DNA of 41,270 nucleotides from an uncultured Alphaproteobacteria bacterium (GCA_937865685.1 CALMGU010000110.1:1-41270); one strand, 5' to 3'; shown: positions 26,285-35,824, numbered from the stretch's first letter. Notes: a model not told the origin generated them from the sequence alone. Program-made: numbers and translations.

Positions 26285-27466
26285 ATGCGCAGCAAGCTCG
26301 CACTGATCGCAGTATCCGGCTTCGCCGTCTCCGCCGTTTCGCTGGGTGGCGCTTTCGCGCTGGGCGGACAAGCCGTGGGGAACGCCATTCTGGATTTCGG
26401 CAGTTTCGGCCAGCCCAGCTGCGAGACCGGCGGATCCGTCATCAGCCGCGCCTTGCCTTGGGATGGCGGTGACGACCGGGTCGCGGTGGATATGCACGCG
26501 GACGTCACCTATCGGGCGGGCAGCGGCGACCAATTGGTGGTCAAGGGCGATCCCGGAATGGTCTCCCATGTCTATGTCCGGGGCGGCGTGGTGGGGCTCG
26601 ATTGCCGGAGCAATTTCCATTTCGGCAAGTCGCCCCGCCTGGAAGTGACATTGCCGGGCCGCCCCTTCCGCACTTTCGAGCAGCGGGGCAGCGGCAATAT
26701 GCGGCTCGCCGGACTGGCGCAGCCCGACACCAGGCTTTCGATCGAAGGTTCGGGCGACATCCAGGCGGACGCCAAGGTGGAACATCTGACGGTCCGGGTG
26801 GCCGGTTCCGGCGATGTCACGGCCAACGGCAGCGCGAAATCGCTGGATGTGGATCTGCAGGGATCCGGAGAGGTCAAGCTGGGCGCGCTCACCACCAAAA
26901 GCGCGCATGTGCAGATCAGCGGCAGCGGCAATGTCGAAGTCGCGCCCGAGGATGCATCGCGGGTCGATGTGGTCGGTGACGGTTCGGGCGATTTCGAAGC
27001 GTCCGGCACGACCAGCAACCTGACGGTGACCGTCGAAGGCTCCGGCGACATGAAGCTGGGCCGCCTGGCCGCCGGCATCGTCAATGTGGGCATTCACGGC
27101 AGCGGCAATGCCGAGATCGACCCCCGCGATGCCTTGAAAGTCGAGATCGACGGTTCCGGCGATGTGATCCTGCGCAACGAGCCCAGGAAGATCGAAACGT
27201 CCATCGCCGGAAGCGGGGATATCATTCACGCCGATGGCTCGCGCCAGAGCCGGCATTCCGAACGCCATGCGCGGGCGGACGAGGATATCGGCGCCGTGGT
27301 CGACCGCGCCGTGGCGGAAGGCAGGGCGCCGGAGCCGGATGAACTGGAAAGCGCCAAGGCCAAGCTGAAAGCCAGAATCCGGCACGAGATTGCGCAGGGC
27401 CTGTCGGGCGAGGACGAGTTTGCGCCTCCTCCTCCTCCTGCGCCGCCGTCTCCTCCGCGTCCCTGA
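26285..27466 (+). CDS. DUF2807 (GIN) beta-solenoid envelope protein, second paralogue (expanded)
   Basis: This 393-residue paralogue begins at the base after the stop codon of the first. The N-termini are nearly identical (KLALIAVSGFAVSAVSLGG), and so are the segment after the signal (AGSGDQLVV) and the closing GSG-I-HPDG/HADG-SRQ motif, pointing to tandem duplication. This copy has about ten GSG turns instead of five or six: QRGSGNMRL, IEGSGDIQAD, VAGSGDVTANG, LQGSGEVKLG, ISGSGNVEV, VEGSGDMKLG, IHGSGNAEID, IDGSGDVIL, IAGSGDIIHAD. So it has a longer solenoid, plus a proline-rich tail (PPPPPAPPSPPRP). Same operon and presumably the same compartment as the first paralogue. Confidence 0.85.
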   Translation: MRSKLALIAVSGFAVSAVSLGGAFALGGQAVGNAILDFGSFGQPSCETGGSVISRALPWDGGDDRVAVDMHADVTYRAGSGDQLVVKGDPGMVSHVYVRGGVVGLDCRSNFHFGKSPRLEVTLPGRPFRTFEQRGSGNMRLAGLAQPDTRLSIEGSGDIQADAKVEHLTVRVAGSGDVTANGSAKSLDVDLQGSGEVKLGALTTKSAHVQISGSGNVEVAPEDASRVDVVGDGSGDFEASGTTSNLTVTVEGSGDMKLGRLAAGIVNVGIHGSGNAEIDPRDALKVEIDGSGDVILRNEPRKIETSIAGSGDIIHADGSRQSRHSERHARADEDIGAVVDRAVAEGRAPEPDELESAKAKLKARIRHEIAQGLSGEDEFAPPPPPAPPSPPRP

Positions 27467-27495
27467 TATTTCTGAACGCCAGATCGGACAAAGCC

Positions 27496-28581
27496 ATGAA
27501 CTGTTTGAAGGCCGCCGCGACCGCGGGCCTGCTGCTGGCTGTTGCCGGTACGGCAACGGCGCAGACCGTGAAAATTCTGCCGGAGCGGCCCTATCTGGAG
27601 CCGGCATCCGCCGGACCCAGCGCCAATTTCGATATCCTGGTCCGCAATGACGGCGACAAGGTGATGGAGGTCTCGAGCCTCAGCGTCACCATCGCCGATG
27701 CCTCGGGACGGGACGTGCTGGAGCGCCGGGTGGACGGCAATGGCGTCGCGCCATCGGTGAAGACCTTGGCATTCGCGCCCCTGAAGCCGGGCGAGGCGCG
27801 GCTAGTGTTCAATCCGTTTCCTCTGCTTCCTGCCGACATTGCCGCCAAATCCGTGCGGGTCGAAGTCGAGCTGTCGCCGTCCGACCGCAAGGGCGCTTCG
27901 ATCAGGGCTTCGGCCAAGGCCGAATTCCGCGCGCCGCCCGCTTCGGCTCTGAAGCTGATGCTGCCGCTGGCAGGCAAGGTCTGGGTGTGGGACGGCCACG
28001 ATCTATTGGCCCATCACCGACGCTGGGATTACAGCAACCCCGACATTATGGGCTTCGGTTTCTCCAGCAATGCCATGCGCTATTCCTATGATCTGGTCCG
28101 GGTGGATGCTGAAGGCCGCCGCGTCGCCGGCGATGCGGCGCGCAACGAAAATCATTTGAGCTTTGGCTTACCGGTTCGCGCGCCCGCTGCTGGCACGGTG
28201 GTCGAGATCGAGAGCGGCCAGACCGATGACGGCAAATTCGATCCCGCGATCTTCAAGGATCGTCCGAACCTGATGCTGGGCAATCATGTCGTCATTCGTC
28301 ATGCCGACGGGCTCTTCAGCATTCTCGGCCATCTGAAACAGGGCAGCGTCACGGTGAAGGCAGGCGATGCGGTGACGGCGGGCCAAACGGTTGCCGCTGT
28401 GGGCAATTCCGGGACGTCGATGTTCCCGCATCTGCATTATCAATTGATGGACGGCCCGACCTTTTCATCGGAAGGCGTGCCCAGCGCTTTTGCGGGCCTG
28501 ACGCGGTTGCGCGGCAATCTCCGTTCGCCATTACCGGGCGGCGCAATCGACAGCGGCGATGTGGTTGAGAGCCCGAATTGA
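27496..28581 (+). CDS. M23-type (LytM) peptidase-fold secreted protein
   Basis: This is a 361-residue protein with a signal peptide (cleavage after ATA at residue 22). An Ig-like strand-rich region follows (about 30-148), then an M23 peptidase domain (about 215-330) with LPVRAPAAGTVVEIE, GNHVVIRHADGLFSILGHL, GDAVTAGQTVAAVGNSGTS and FPHLHYQ. The HxH zinc ligands (H312, H314) and H279 are present. The usual first HxxxD ligand motif is replaced by NENH (217-220), as in a divergent M23 branch where that site varies. It likely cuts peptidoglycan cross-links, or regulates such cutting, in the periplasm. It starts 29 nt after the second DUF2807 gene and so may belong to that operon. Confidence 0.85.
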   Translation: MNCLKAAATAGLLLAVAGTATAQTVKILPERPYLEPASAGPSANFDILVRNDGDKVMEVSSLSVTIADASGRDVLERRVDGNGVAPSVKTLAFAPLKPGEARLVFNPFPLLPADIAAKSVRVEVELSPSDRKGASIRASAKAEFRAPPASALKLMLPLAGKVWVWDGHDLLAHHRRWDYSNPDIMGFGFSSNAMRYSYDLVRVDAEGRRVAGDAARNENHLSFGLPVRAPAAGTVVEIESGQTDDGKFDPAIFKDRPNLMLGNHVVIRHADGLFSILGHLKQGSVTVKAGDAVTAGQTVAAVGNSGTSMFPHLHYQLMDGPTFSSEGVPSAFAGLTRLRGNLRSPLPGGAIDSGDVVESPN

Positions 28582-28587
28582 TCCGTT

Positions 28588-29757
28588 CTATTCGTCGATG
28601 ATCGCCCAGCTGTCGGGATAATAGCCGTTGAAGGGCGAGCGGGACGAGACGGTATAGGCGCCCATCGCGTCGAACAGCACGAAATCATTCTTGGCGATGC
28701 TGTCGGGCAGCATCTGGGGGCGCGGCAGCACATCGGCGGAATCGCAGGTGGGACCGAAGGCGCGGAACGGCCGCTTTTCGCCAGCGAGGCGCTTGGCATT
28801 GCCTTTGGCGTCCAAGGTGACGGCGGTGGCCGGATAATTCTCGTCGAAGCCGGCAAAGCGCTGTTCGTCGAAGCTGCCGTAAATGCCGTCATTGAGATAA
28901 AGCCGGTCGCCGCGGCGCATCACCACTTGCGTCACCAGCGAGATGCCTTGCGCCACCAGCGCGCGGCCCGGTTCGCACATCACATTCAGATTGGGAATTC
29001 CCAGATTCGCCAGGGCCTCCTTGATCATGTCGAAATACCAGTGGAAGGGCGGCGGTTCTTCACCCGCATAGGCGGCGGGAAAACCGCCCCCGATATCCAA
29101 CGCAACGATCGGCACCCCAGCCAGGGCGACGGTGCGCTGGGCGATCTCGATGGCCTGGGCATAGGAGAAGGGCGACAGGCATTGCGAGCCGACATGGAAG
29201 GTGAGACAGGGCTGGGCGCCCGCCGCTTTGACCCGCTTCAAGAGCTTGGCGGCTTCTTCCGGCAGGCAGCCATATTTGCTGGACATCTCCAGGAGCGCCC
29301 CGCCCAGCTGGGCCACCAGCCGCACAAAGACGCGCAGCTTTTTGGGATTGCCGGTTTCCGCCAGAAGCTTGTCCAGCTCGGATTCGCTGTCCACCACGAA
29401 ATCCGTCACGCCATGCCGTTCGAACGCCGCCTTGGCCTGGCCGGCCAGGCGCACCGGCGCCATGAAATGACAGATGGTGGAGGGCGCGATGGATTTGATG
29501 ATCTCGATCTCGCCCAGGGATGCCGTGTCGAAATGGCGGATGCCAGCCTTCCACAATTGATCGATCACGATGGGATGCGGGTTGGCCTTGACAGCATACA
29601 GCACATCGCCCGGAAAGCCGTCCTGAAACTGCCTGGCCGCCGCCGCGAATTTCTTCGGCCGCACCAGATAGAGCGGTTCGCTGGGTTTGAGGCTTTCGAT
29701 CGCCTTGGCCGCGGTGGCGTAGCGGGGCAAGGCGTCGAAGCGGGCGGGAGCGTTCAT
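28588..29757 (-). CDS. Type III PLP-dependent ornithine/lysine decarboxylase family
   Basis: This is a cytosolic alanine-racemase-fold decarboxylase of 389 residues for basic amino acids, feeding putrescine/cadaverine and polyamine synthesis. PLP lysine K57 is in VLYAVKANP. HVGSQ, IGGGFP and the phosphate-binding CEPGRALVA follow, and the cross-subunit catalytic Cys is C338 in FGPTCDSADV. The CDSxD signature indicates ornithine/lysine decarboxylase rather than diaminopimelate decarboxylase, and the length fits. I chose the ATG at 29757 (MNAPARFDAL) with AGGA upstream; the frame stays open to 29868. It converges on the M23 gene with only 6 nt between stops and no visible terminator. Confidence 0.93.
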   Translation of the reverse strand: MNAPARFDALPRYATAAKAIESLKPSEPLYLVRPKKFAAAARQFQDGFPGDVLYAVKANPHPIVIDQLWKAGIRHFDTASLGEIEIIKSIAPSTICHFMAPVRLAGQAKAAFERHGVTDFVVDSESELDKLLAETGNPKKLRVFVRLVAQLGGALLEMSSKYGCLPEEAAKLLKRVKAAGAQPCLTFHVGSQCLSPFSYAQAIEIAQRTVALAGVPIVALDIGGGFPAAYAGEEPPPFHWYFDMIKEALANLGIPNLNVMCEPGRALVAQGISLVTQVVMRRGDRLYLNDGIYGSFDEQRFAGFDENYPATAVTLDAKGNAKRLAGEKRPFRAFGPTCDSADVLPRPQMLPDSIAKNDFVLFDAMGAYTVSSRSPFNGYYPDSWAIIDE

Positions 29758-29815
29758 CGCCGGAAATCCTGAATTCAACAGGCGCCTCTTTGGGCCAAGC
29801 GGGGAGGCATGACAA

Positions 29816-29850
29816 GAAAAAAAGGGCCCCGCCGTCTGGCGGGGCCCTTT
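29816..29850 (-). terminator. Rho-independent terminator, minus strand
   Basis: A perfect 13-bp stem AAAGGGCCCCGCC / GGCGGGGCCCTTT with a 4-nt GTCT loop (29821-29850). The A-run on its left becomes a run of about seven U in minus-strand RNA. It lies 43 nt past the stop codon of the LTxxQ gene, which it should terminate, upstream of the decarboxylase gene on the same strand. Confidence 0.92.
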
Positions 29851-29892
29851 GTGTCGTCTGCGTGACATAAGCTGTCGCGGATGCAGCTGTGA

Positions 29893-30564
29893 TTACAGTG
29901 GCGGCGCTGGCGGCGGACGATCGCCCGGTTCCATTGGCGCGGAACGCATATCGGGGCGCATCATCATTCCACGGCGCATCATGCCGCGGTCCATCCCGCC
30001 GCCGGCCATCATGCGGTGATCGCCCGAAAATGCCTCGCGCTGCTTGGGCGTCAGCGCGTCATAAAGCGCGGCCAGCGCGGGATGCTCCGCGTCGAGATCG
30101 GCGAGGCGTTTCTTCAGCATGTCCTGCTCGCGGCTCATGTGCTCGACCGGCGTGGCGGCCTTGCGGTCGAGGCGCGATACAGCCTGTCCGCAATCGGCGG
30201 CGCGCTTCTTGGCGATGCCGAGCTTCACGCCCTTCCAGCGGGCGAAGAGCGGTTGTTCGGATTGGGTGAGGCTGAGACGCGCTTCCAGATATCCCATCCG
30301 GCCGGCTTCGCGGGCATAGCGATCTTCGCACATCTGCTTGAACGCCGCCGCCATCTCCGCGGATGAAGGCATGCGCATGTTGCGGTCGGGAGAGGGCGCC
30401 GGCGTATTCTCGGCCAGCATGGTGCCGGGCGCCACCAGCGCCATCATCACCGGTTTTCGGGCCGGTGCCGCGGTCTGCGCCGTTGCATTGGTGGCGATCA
30501 AGGTGACGGTGGCGGCGCCGCACAGCGCCAAAGAGGCAAGGGTGGGGATAAGGGCTTTGCGCAT
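29893..30564 (-). CDS. LTxxQ-motif (Spy/CpxP-like) periplasmic protein
   Basis: This is a 223-residue exported protein with signal peptide MRKALIPTLASLALCG cleaved near ATA-Q (residue 29). The mature part is helical and rich in Arg, Lys and Gln, with LEARLSLTQSEQPLFARW and a perfect LTxxQ at 171-175 (LTPKQREAF), the hallmark of the Spy/CpxP fold. These are periplasmic chaperone or stress-sensor proteins. The C-terminal tail is a Met/Arg/Gly-rich stretch (residues 185-209), then Pro. Such Met-rich tails sometimes bind metals, but that is only a possibility here. The ATG at 30564 has GGACGG before it. It ends at its own terminator, so it is probably monocistronic. Confidence 0.8.
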   Translation of the reverse strand: MRKALIPTLASLALCGAATVTLIATNATAQTAAPARKPVMMALVAPGTMLAENTPAPSPDRNMRMPSSAEMAAAFKQMCEDRYAREAGRMGYLEARLSLTQSEQPLFARWKGVKLGIAKKRAADCGQAVSRLDRKAATPVEHMSREQDMLKKRLADLDAEHPALAALYDALTPKQREAFSGDHRMMAGGGMDRGMMRRGMMMRPDMRSAPMEPGDRPPPAPPL

Positions 30565-30711
30565 GGAATATCCGTCCTGAAAATGCGACGGCAATCTACA
30601 GGCGCGGCGCACCCCGCGCCGCTGAACAAATGCGCTCTCGCATGAAATTTTCGCCATTCATGCTGCGTTCAGCTTCGCTGAGATTTGTTCCGCTTGTTAT
30701 ACGTGGCTGCT

Positions 30712-31180
30712 TCAGGCAGAGGCGCGCAATTGGCGTATGGTTTTCCGCCCGTCGGCGGACGGCTGATAGACGTTGCTGATTTCGTTCAGCGCCCGATGCA
30801 GGTCATCGGGTGTGAAGCCGTTTGCGACTTCCCAGGCATCGAATCCCACGCGGCGCTGATGGGCGATCTGGTCGTAAAGAAAATCTCCGACCGCGCGCAC
30901 CTGACCCTTAAAGCCCAGCCGGGTGCGCAAGAGGCGCGCCCAGGAAAAGCCGCGGCCGTCGCGGAATTTGGGGAATTCCAGCACCACCAGGGACAGGCGA
31001 TGCACATCCTTACCCAGAAGTTCGGGCGACTGATCGGATTTCAGGCGCACGCCGAGGGGCGCGTTGCGGGCGATCAACGCATCGCGCTCTTTGTGGAAGC
31101 GGGCAAGGGACACCAGCACTGCGCCGTCCGGCAAGGGCGCGTCATCCTCAAGCGGTGCGAATGCGTCCTCGCGAAAGCCG

Positions 31181-31200
<20 letters not shown>
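30712..31200 (-). CDS. DUF934 protein, sulfite reductase operon
   Basis: This is a 162-residue soluble protein matching DUF934: LPDGAVLVSLARF, then LGVRLKSDQSPELLG, LSLVVLEFPKFRDGRGFSWARLLR and VGDFLYDQIAHQRRVGFDAW. The family is nearly always encoded beside CysI-type sulfite reductase, and its biochemical role is not established. The gene overlaps the reductase gene by 20 nt, which indicates tight coupling. In related genomes cysH often follows. Here the operon ends and the next gene is the LTxxQ protein gene 147 nt away. Confidence 0.9.
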
Positions 31201-32834
<1,634 letters not shown>

Positions 32835-32842
<8 letters not shown>

Positions 32843-33140
32843 GAGCTGCTTGCTTGCCGGTGTCGGGGCGCACGCTGGGCCCCAGGCTGCGGATGATTTC
32901 GCGTTCCTTGAGGGGGACGAAGCCTGCCTTGGTCTGGCGCACCTCGAAGAGATAGGGCGTCACCACCTGATTGGCGGCGATGGAGGCCTGGGCGCCGGCC
33001 AGCGCCGCTTCGGCGGCGGCGTCCTCGGCAAAGACCGCCGCGTCCGCCAGGCGTTCGGTCCAGCCGTCCGGCTTCCAATACAACACGTCACCGGAACGGA
33101 GCCGGTTGGCGGTGAGGACTTTCAGAGCAGGAAGGGGCAT
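32835..33140 (-). CDS. DUF2849 protein, first gene of the sulfite reductase operon
   Basis: This is a small soluble protein of 101 residues: VLTANRLRSGDVLYWKPDGW, a helical Ala-rich middle, then VVTPYLFEVRQTKAGFVPLKEREIIRSLGPSVRPD. It matches DUF2849, which in Alphaproteobacteria sits directly before the sulfite reductase gene. Its function is unknown; a role in sulfite reductase assembly or electron delivery is often assumed but unproven. The ATG at 33140 is only 2 nt from a perfect inverted repeat, so operon expression may be controlled there. The 3' end overlaps cysI by 8 nt. Confidence 0.88.
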
Positions 33141-33142
33141 GG

Positions 33143-33163
33143 CCGCTAAATCACATTTAGCGG
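33143..33163 (-). promoter_or_regulatory. Perfect inverted repeat before the sulfite reductase operon
   Basis: CCGCTAAAT and ATTTAGCGG form 9-bp perfect arms around a 3-nt CAC spacer. The repeat lies 2 nt upstream of the DUF2849 ATG, where the ribosome-binding site should be. It could be a repressor operator (a CysB- or Rrf2-type sulfur regulator is possible) or an RNA hairpin that masks the start. No clear Shine-Dalgarno is seen otherwise. Confidence 0.6.
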
Positions 33164-33206
33164 ATGCAAAATCAATACTTCAACATCATAAATGCGTAGT
33201 TTTCTG

Positions 33207-33218
33207 TATTGTACAATA
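33207..33218 (-). promoter_or_regulatory. AT-rich palindrome TATTGTACAATA
   Basis: This perfect 12-bp palindrome lies in an unusually AT-rich stretch (33160-33235), 10 nt past the stop codon of the ABC permease and about 65 nt before the sulfite reductase operon. The low GC marks it as probable promoter DNA for the operon, and the palindrome is a candidate operator. No regulator is identified. Confidence 0.4.
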
Positions 33219-33228
33219 TTATTATGTA

Positions 33229-34014
33229 TTATTCTTGCTGTCGCAGCGCGCTTTCATGCCAATGCCGCAAAAGTACCCATTCCAAAAAGGAAAAAGCCGC
33301 GAAAACAGCGATGCCCAGGACCCCCAGGAGCAAGAGGGCGGCGAACATAGTGGCGATCTCCAGCCGGTTGCCGGCCTCCACGATCCGCCAGGCCAGCCCC
33401 GTGGCGGTGCCCGATCCGGCAACGAACTCGGCCACCACGGCGCCGATCAGGGACAGCCCGCCCGCGATCTTCATCGCGCCCAAAAGATGGGGCAGGGCGG
33501 TGGGCAGGCGCAGGCGCCAGAGAATCTGCCAGCGCGAGGCGCCATAAAGGCGCATCAGATCCACCAGATTGAAGTCCGCCGATTTCAGACCCTGGGTGGT
33601 GTTGGAAAGAATGGGAAAGAAGGCGACCAGGGCGGCAATCAAAGTCAGCGCCGCGTTGATGTGATCGAAACCCACCCAGATCAGGATCAAGGGCGCGATC
33701 GCCACCACAGGCGTCACTTGCAGCAGCACGGCATAGGGATAAAGCGCCCGCTCCACCACCCGGCTCTGGCTGAAGGCGATGGCCAGGCCCACGCCCGCGA
33801 TCCAAGCGGCGGCGAACCCTTCCAAGGTCACTGTCAGAGTGGAAATCAGCGACAGCATCAGGGAAGAAAAATTGTCGCTCAGCGCATGGGCGATGGCGCT
33901 GGGCGCGGGCAGGACATAGGGCGGGATGTGGCGCGCCGCCACGATCCATTCCCAAGCGCCAAGAAAGGCTACGCCCAGCATCAACGGCAAAAGGATGTTG
34001 GAAAAGCGGCTCAT
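33229..34014 (-). CDS. ABC importer permease (SsuC/TauC/ThiX-like)
   Basis: This is a 261-residue inner-membrane permease with about six helices and the conserved cytoplasmic EAA-type loop: LYGASRWQILWRLRLPTALPH, then LLGAMKIAGGLSLIGAVVAEF. This is the binding-protein-dependent transport (BPD_transp_1) fold of the nitrate/sulfonate/taurine/thiamine-precursor class. The 5' end overlaps the ATPase stop codon by 4 nt, so the two are coupled. It is the last gene of the importer and is followed on the same strand by the sulfite reductase operon after 88 nt, which favours but does not prove an organosulfur substrate. Confidence 0.88.
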   Translation of the reverse strand: MSRFSNILLPLMLGVAFLGAWEWIVAARHIPPYVLPAPSAIAHALSDNFSSLMLSLISTLTVTLEGFAAAWIAGVGLAIAFSQSRVVERALYPYAVLLQVTPVVAIAPLILIWVGFDHINAALTLIAALVAFFPILSNTTQGLKSADFNLVDLMRLYGASRWQILWRLRLPTALPHLLGAMKIAGGLSLIGAVVAEFVAGSGTATGLAWRIVEAGNRLEIATMFAALLLLGVLGIAVFAAFSFLEWVLLRHWHESALRQQE

Positions 34015-34838
34015 GCGGTTTCCAGCAACGCGCCGGTCACGCGGCGAAGGCCATCGGAGAAGCCTATGGAAAGACGGTCGCGGGGGCCGGGCGGCAAAGC
34101 GATCTCGGCCTTGATCCGGCCAGGGCGCGGCGACATCACCAGCACGCGGTCCGACAGATAGCTGGCTTCCATCACGCTATGTGTGACGAAGATCACGGTG
34201 ATGCGATCCTCATGCGCCAGGCGCTTCAAATCGTCATTCAGGGCCTCGCGGGTGGGCTCGTCCAGCGCCGCGAAGGGTTCGTCCATCAGCAAAAGGCCGG
34301 GAGACGCCGCCAGGGCGCGGGCGATGGACACCCGCATCTTCATGCCGCCGGACAATTCGCGGGGATAGGCGTGGGCGAAATCCTTCAAGCCCATGCGCGC
34401 CAGGGCGGCCTCTGCGCGGGCATCGGCTTCGGCGCGGGGAAGTTTTTTCAGGCCGAGCGGCAAGCGCGCATTGGTCAATGCATTGGCCCAGGGCATCAAA
34501 GTGGGTTCCTGGAACACGAAACCCAATTCCGGGCGATTTTCTTTGGCCGCCCGGCCAGACGGAGTTGCTAGCGACAGCGTGGCAACGCGGCCCCCATGCT
34601 GATCCGCAACCATGTTGGGGGCCGCCCTTTTCCTGGCCGATGCTCCGTTCCATACGATCTCGCCATGATCGGGCGCGATCAGCCCCGCGATCAGGCGCAG
34701 CGCCGTGGATTTGCCGCAGCCGCTGGGGCCTAGCAGCGACAGGAACTCGCCATTCGAGACTTGGAAGCTGAGATCGGACAGCGCTTCGGTGCCATTGTCG
34801 AAACGCTTGCCCACACGATTCAGCGTCAGAAGCGTCAT
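34011..34838 (-). CDS. ABC importer ATPase (SsuB/TauB-like) with an extra in-frame segment
   Basis: This 275-residue ATPase energises the importer. Motifs in order: Walker A GPSGCGKST (37-45), Q-loop Q110 in GFVFQEPTLMPWA, signature LSGGMKMRVSIARAL, Walker B LLLMDEPFAALDEPT and the H-switch FVTHS. The distance from the Walker A Lys to the Q-loop Gln is 67 residues, against about 37-40 in SsuB/TauB proteins. The surplus of about 30 residues (roughly 71-101, beginning after WNGASARK) coincides with a DNA palindrome at 34536-34628. The frame stays open across it, so the protein may still be active. It overlaps the permease and binding-protein genes by 4 nt each. Confidence 0.9.
   Translation of the reverse strand: MTLLTLNRVGKRFDNGTEALSDLSFQVSNGEFLSLLGPSGCGKSTALRLIAGLIAPDHGEIVWNGASARKRAAPNMVADQHGGRVATLSLATPSGRAAKENRPELGFVFQEPTLMPWANALTNARLPLGLKKLPRAEADARAEAALARMGLKDFAHAYPRELSGGMKMRVSIARALAASPGLLLMDEPFAALDEPTREALNDDLKRLAHEDRITVIFVTHSVMEASYLSDRVLVMSPRPGRIKAEIALPPGPRDRLSIGFSDGLRRVTGALLETA
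34536..34628 (-). repeat. Palindromic element inside the ABC ATPase coding sequence
   Basis: Perfect 10-bp arms GCGGCCCCCA (34587-34596) and TGGGGGCCGC (34616-34625) flank a 19-nt loop. Next to them, GTTGC/GCAAC arms (34564-34568 and 34582-34586) enclose TAGCGACAGCGT (34569-34580), and TGGCC/GGCCA arms lie at 34544-34557. TAGCGACAGCGT also occurs at 3815-3826 in repeat copy 1 and, as its complement, at 18061-18072 in copy 4. The block is about 90 nt, a multiple of three. Exact ends are estimates from the family length comparison. Confidence 0.55.
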
Positions 34839-35824
34839 TTGAAATTCTGGAAGGCTTGCCGCATGAAGCGCAGATCATAGGCCTTGGTGACGTCCAGGCC
34901 CTTGGGATAGACGCCCACGCTCTGCATGGTCTGGTAGAATTCGCGCCAGCGCTTGTCCGTCATGGCGCCCACGCCATGGGCCGGCGCGTCGCCGCCCGTG
35001 ACCAATTCATATCGTTTCATTTTCTCGATCGACTGAGCGATGATGGCGTCGGTCATGTCGGGATTGTCGCGCTTGATCAGCGCATTGGCGGGTTTGGGAT
35101 CGCCGTTCAGATAATCCATCCAGCCGTCGCGGCTGGCGTCGTAAAAGGCCTGCACCGCCTTTGGATTGGTGTCGATCCATTTTTGCGGCACCAGCACCAT
35201 ATTGGCGTAACCGGGATAGCCGTAATCGGCCAGCAGAAACACTTTGGGCGCGAAATGACCCTGTTGCTGCACCGTGAAAGGCTCGCTGGTGAGATAGCCT
35301 TCCTGGATCGCGTTGGGATCGACCAGGAACGGCGCCAGGTTGAAGGTGTATTTGCGGATCTGGCTGTCGGTGAATTTCCAGCGCGCTTTCAGCCAGGGCC
35401 AGAAGCTGGTCATTGCCCCGTCCGAGATCAGAATCGGACGGCCGCGCATTTCTTCCAAGGATGTGAGATCGCGGCGGGGGTGGCTCATCAGGACCTGCGG
35501 GTCCTTCTGAAACACCGCCATCACCGCGCGCAGCGGCACATTCTGTTTCACATTGTTGAGGATGATGAAGCTGTTGGAGCCGATGCCGAAATCCGCCGCC
35601 CCGCCCGCCAGAAGTTGCGGCACATTCACCTGCGCGCCGCCCGCGCGGATGGTGACGTCCAGGCCGCGCTTGGCATAAAAGCCCTTGGCCAGTGCCTGAT
35701 AGAATCCGCCATGCTCGGCCTGCGCTTTCCAGTCCGTCACGAAAGTGATGTGCGTGCGCGGCGCGGGCTGCGCCATCGCGGGCGTGATCAGAATGCAGAG
35801 AAGGACGGCAATCAGAATACGCAT
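34835..35824 (-). CDS. ABC importer periplasmic binding protein (NMT1/THI5-like)
   Basis: This 329-residue periplasmic protein has a signal peptide (cleavage after AMA, residue 18). The mature protein begins THITFVTDWKAQAEHGGFYQ and continues ALAKGFYAKRGLDVTIRAGG, QLLAGGAADFGIGSNSF, the NMT1/THI5-like solute-binding fold. That fold includes binders of thiamine-pyrimidine precursors, riboflavin, sulfonates and nitrate. The ligand cannot be decided from sequence. The opening FVTDW...HGGFYQA pattern leans toward the pyrimidine/riboflavin group, while the neighbouring sulfite reductase operon leans toward sulfonates. No TPP or FMN riboswitch was recognised upstream; that space is palindromic repeat copy 5. 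First gene of the importer operon. Confidence 0.85.
   Translation of the reverse strand: MRILIAVLLCILITPAMAQPAPRTHITFVTDWKAQAEHGGFYQALAKGFYAKRGLDVTIRAGGAQVNVPQLLAGGAADFGIGSNSFIILNNVKQNVPLRAVMAVFQKDPQVLMSHPRRDLTSLEEMRGRPILISDGAMTSFWPWLKARWKFTDSQIRKYTFNLAPFLVDPNAIQEGYLTSEPFTVQQQGHFAPKVFLLADYGYPGYANMVLVPQKWIDTNPKAVQAFYDASRDGWMDYLNGDPKPANALIKRDNPDMTDAIIAQSIEKMKRYELVTGGDAPAHGVGAMTDKRWREFYQTMQSVGVYPKGLDVTKAYDLRFMRQAFQNFK

Noticed and set aside
26697..27220. Regularly spaced GGCAGCGGC/GGTTCCGGCGAT units, considered as a CRISPR or satellite array
   Set aside because: They encode the GSG turns of a beta-solenoid in one intact frame, spacing varies, and there are no unique spacers or cas genes.
25676..27607. 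643-residue minus-strand open frame over the DUF2807 genes
   Set aside because: Mirror of the GSG repeats; it contains poly-Arg from the proline-coding tail and no domain.
28588..29757. Diaminopimelate decarboxylase (lysA)
   Set aside because: The CDSADV active-site motif and 389-residue length fit the ornithine/lysine decarboxylase branch; LysA has a different Cys context.
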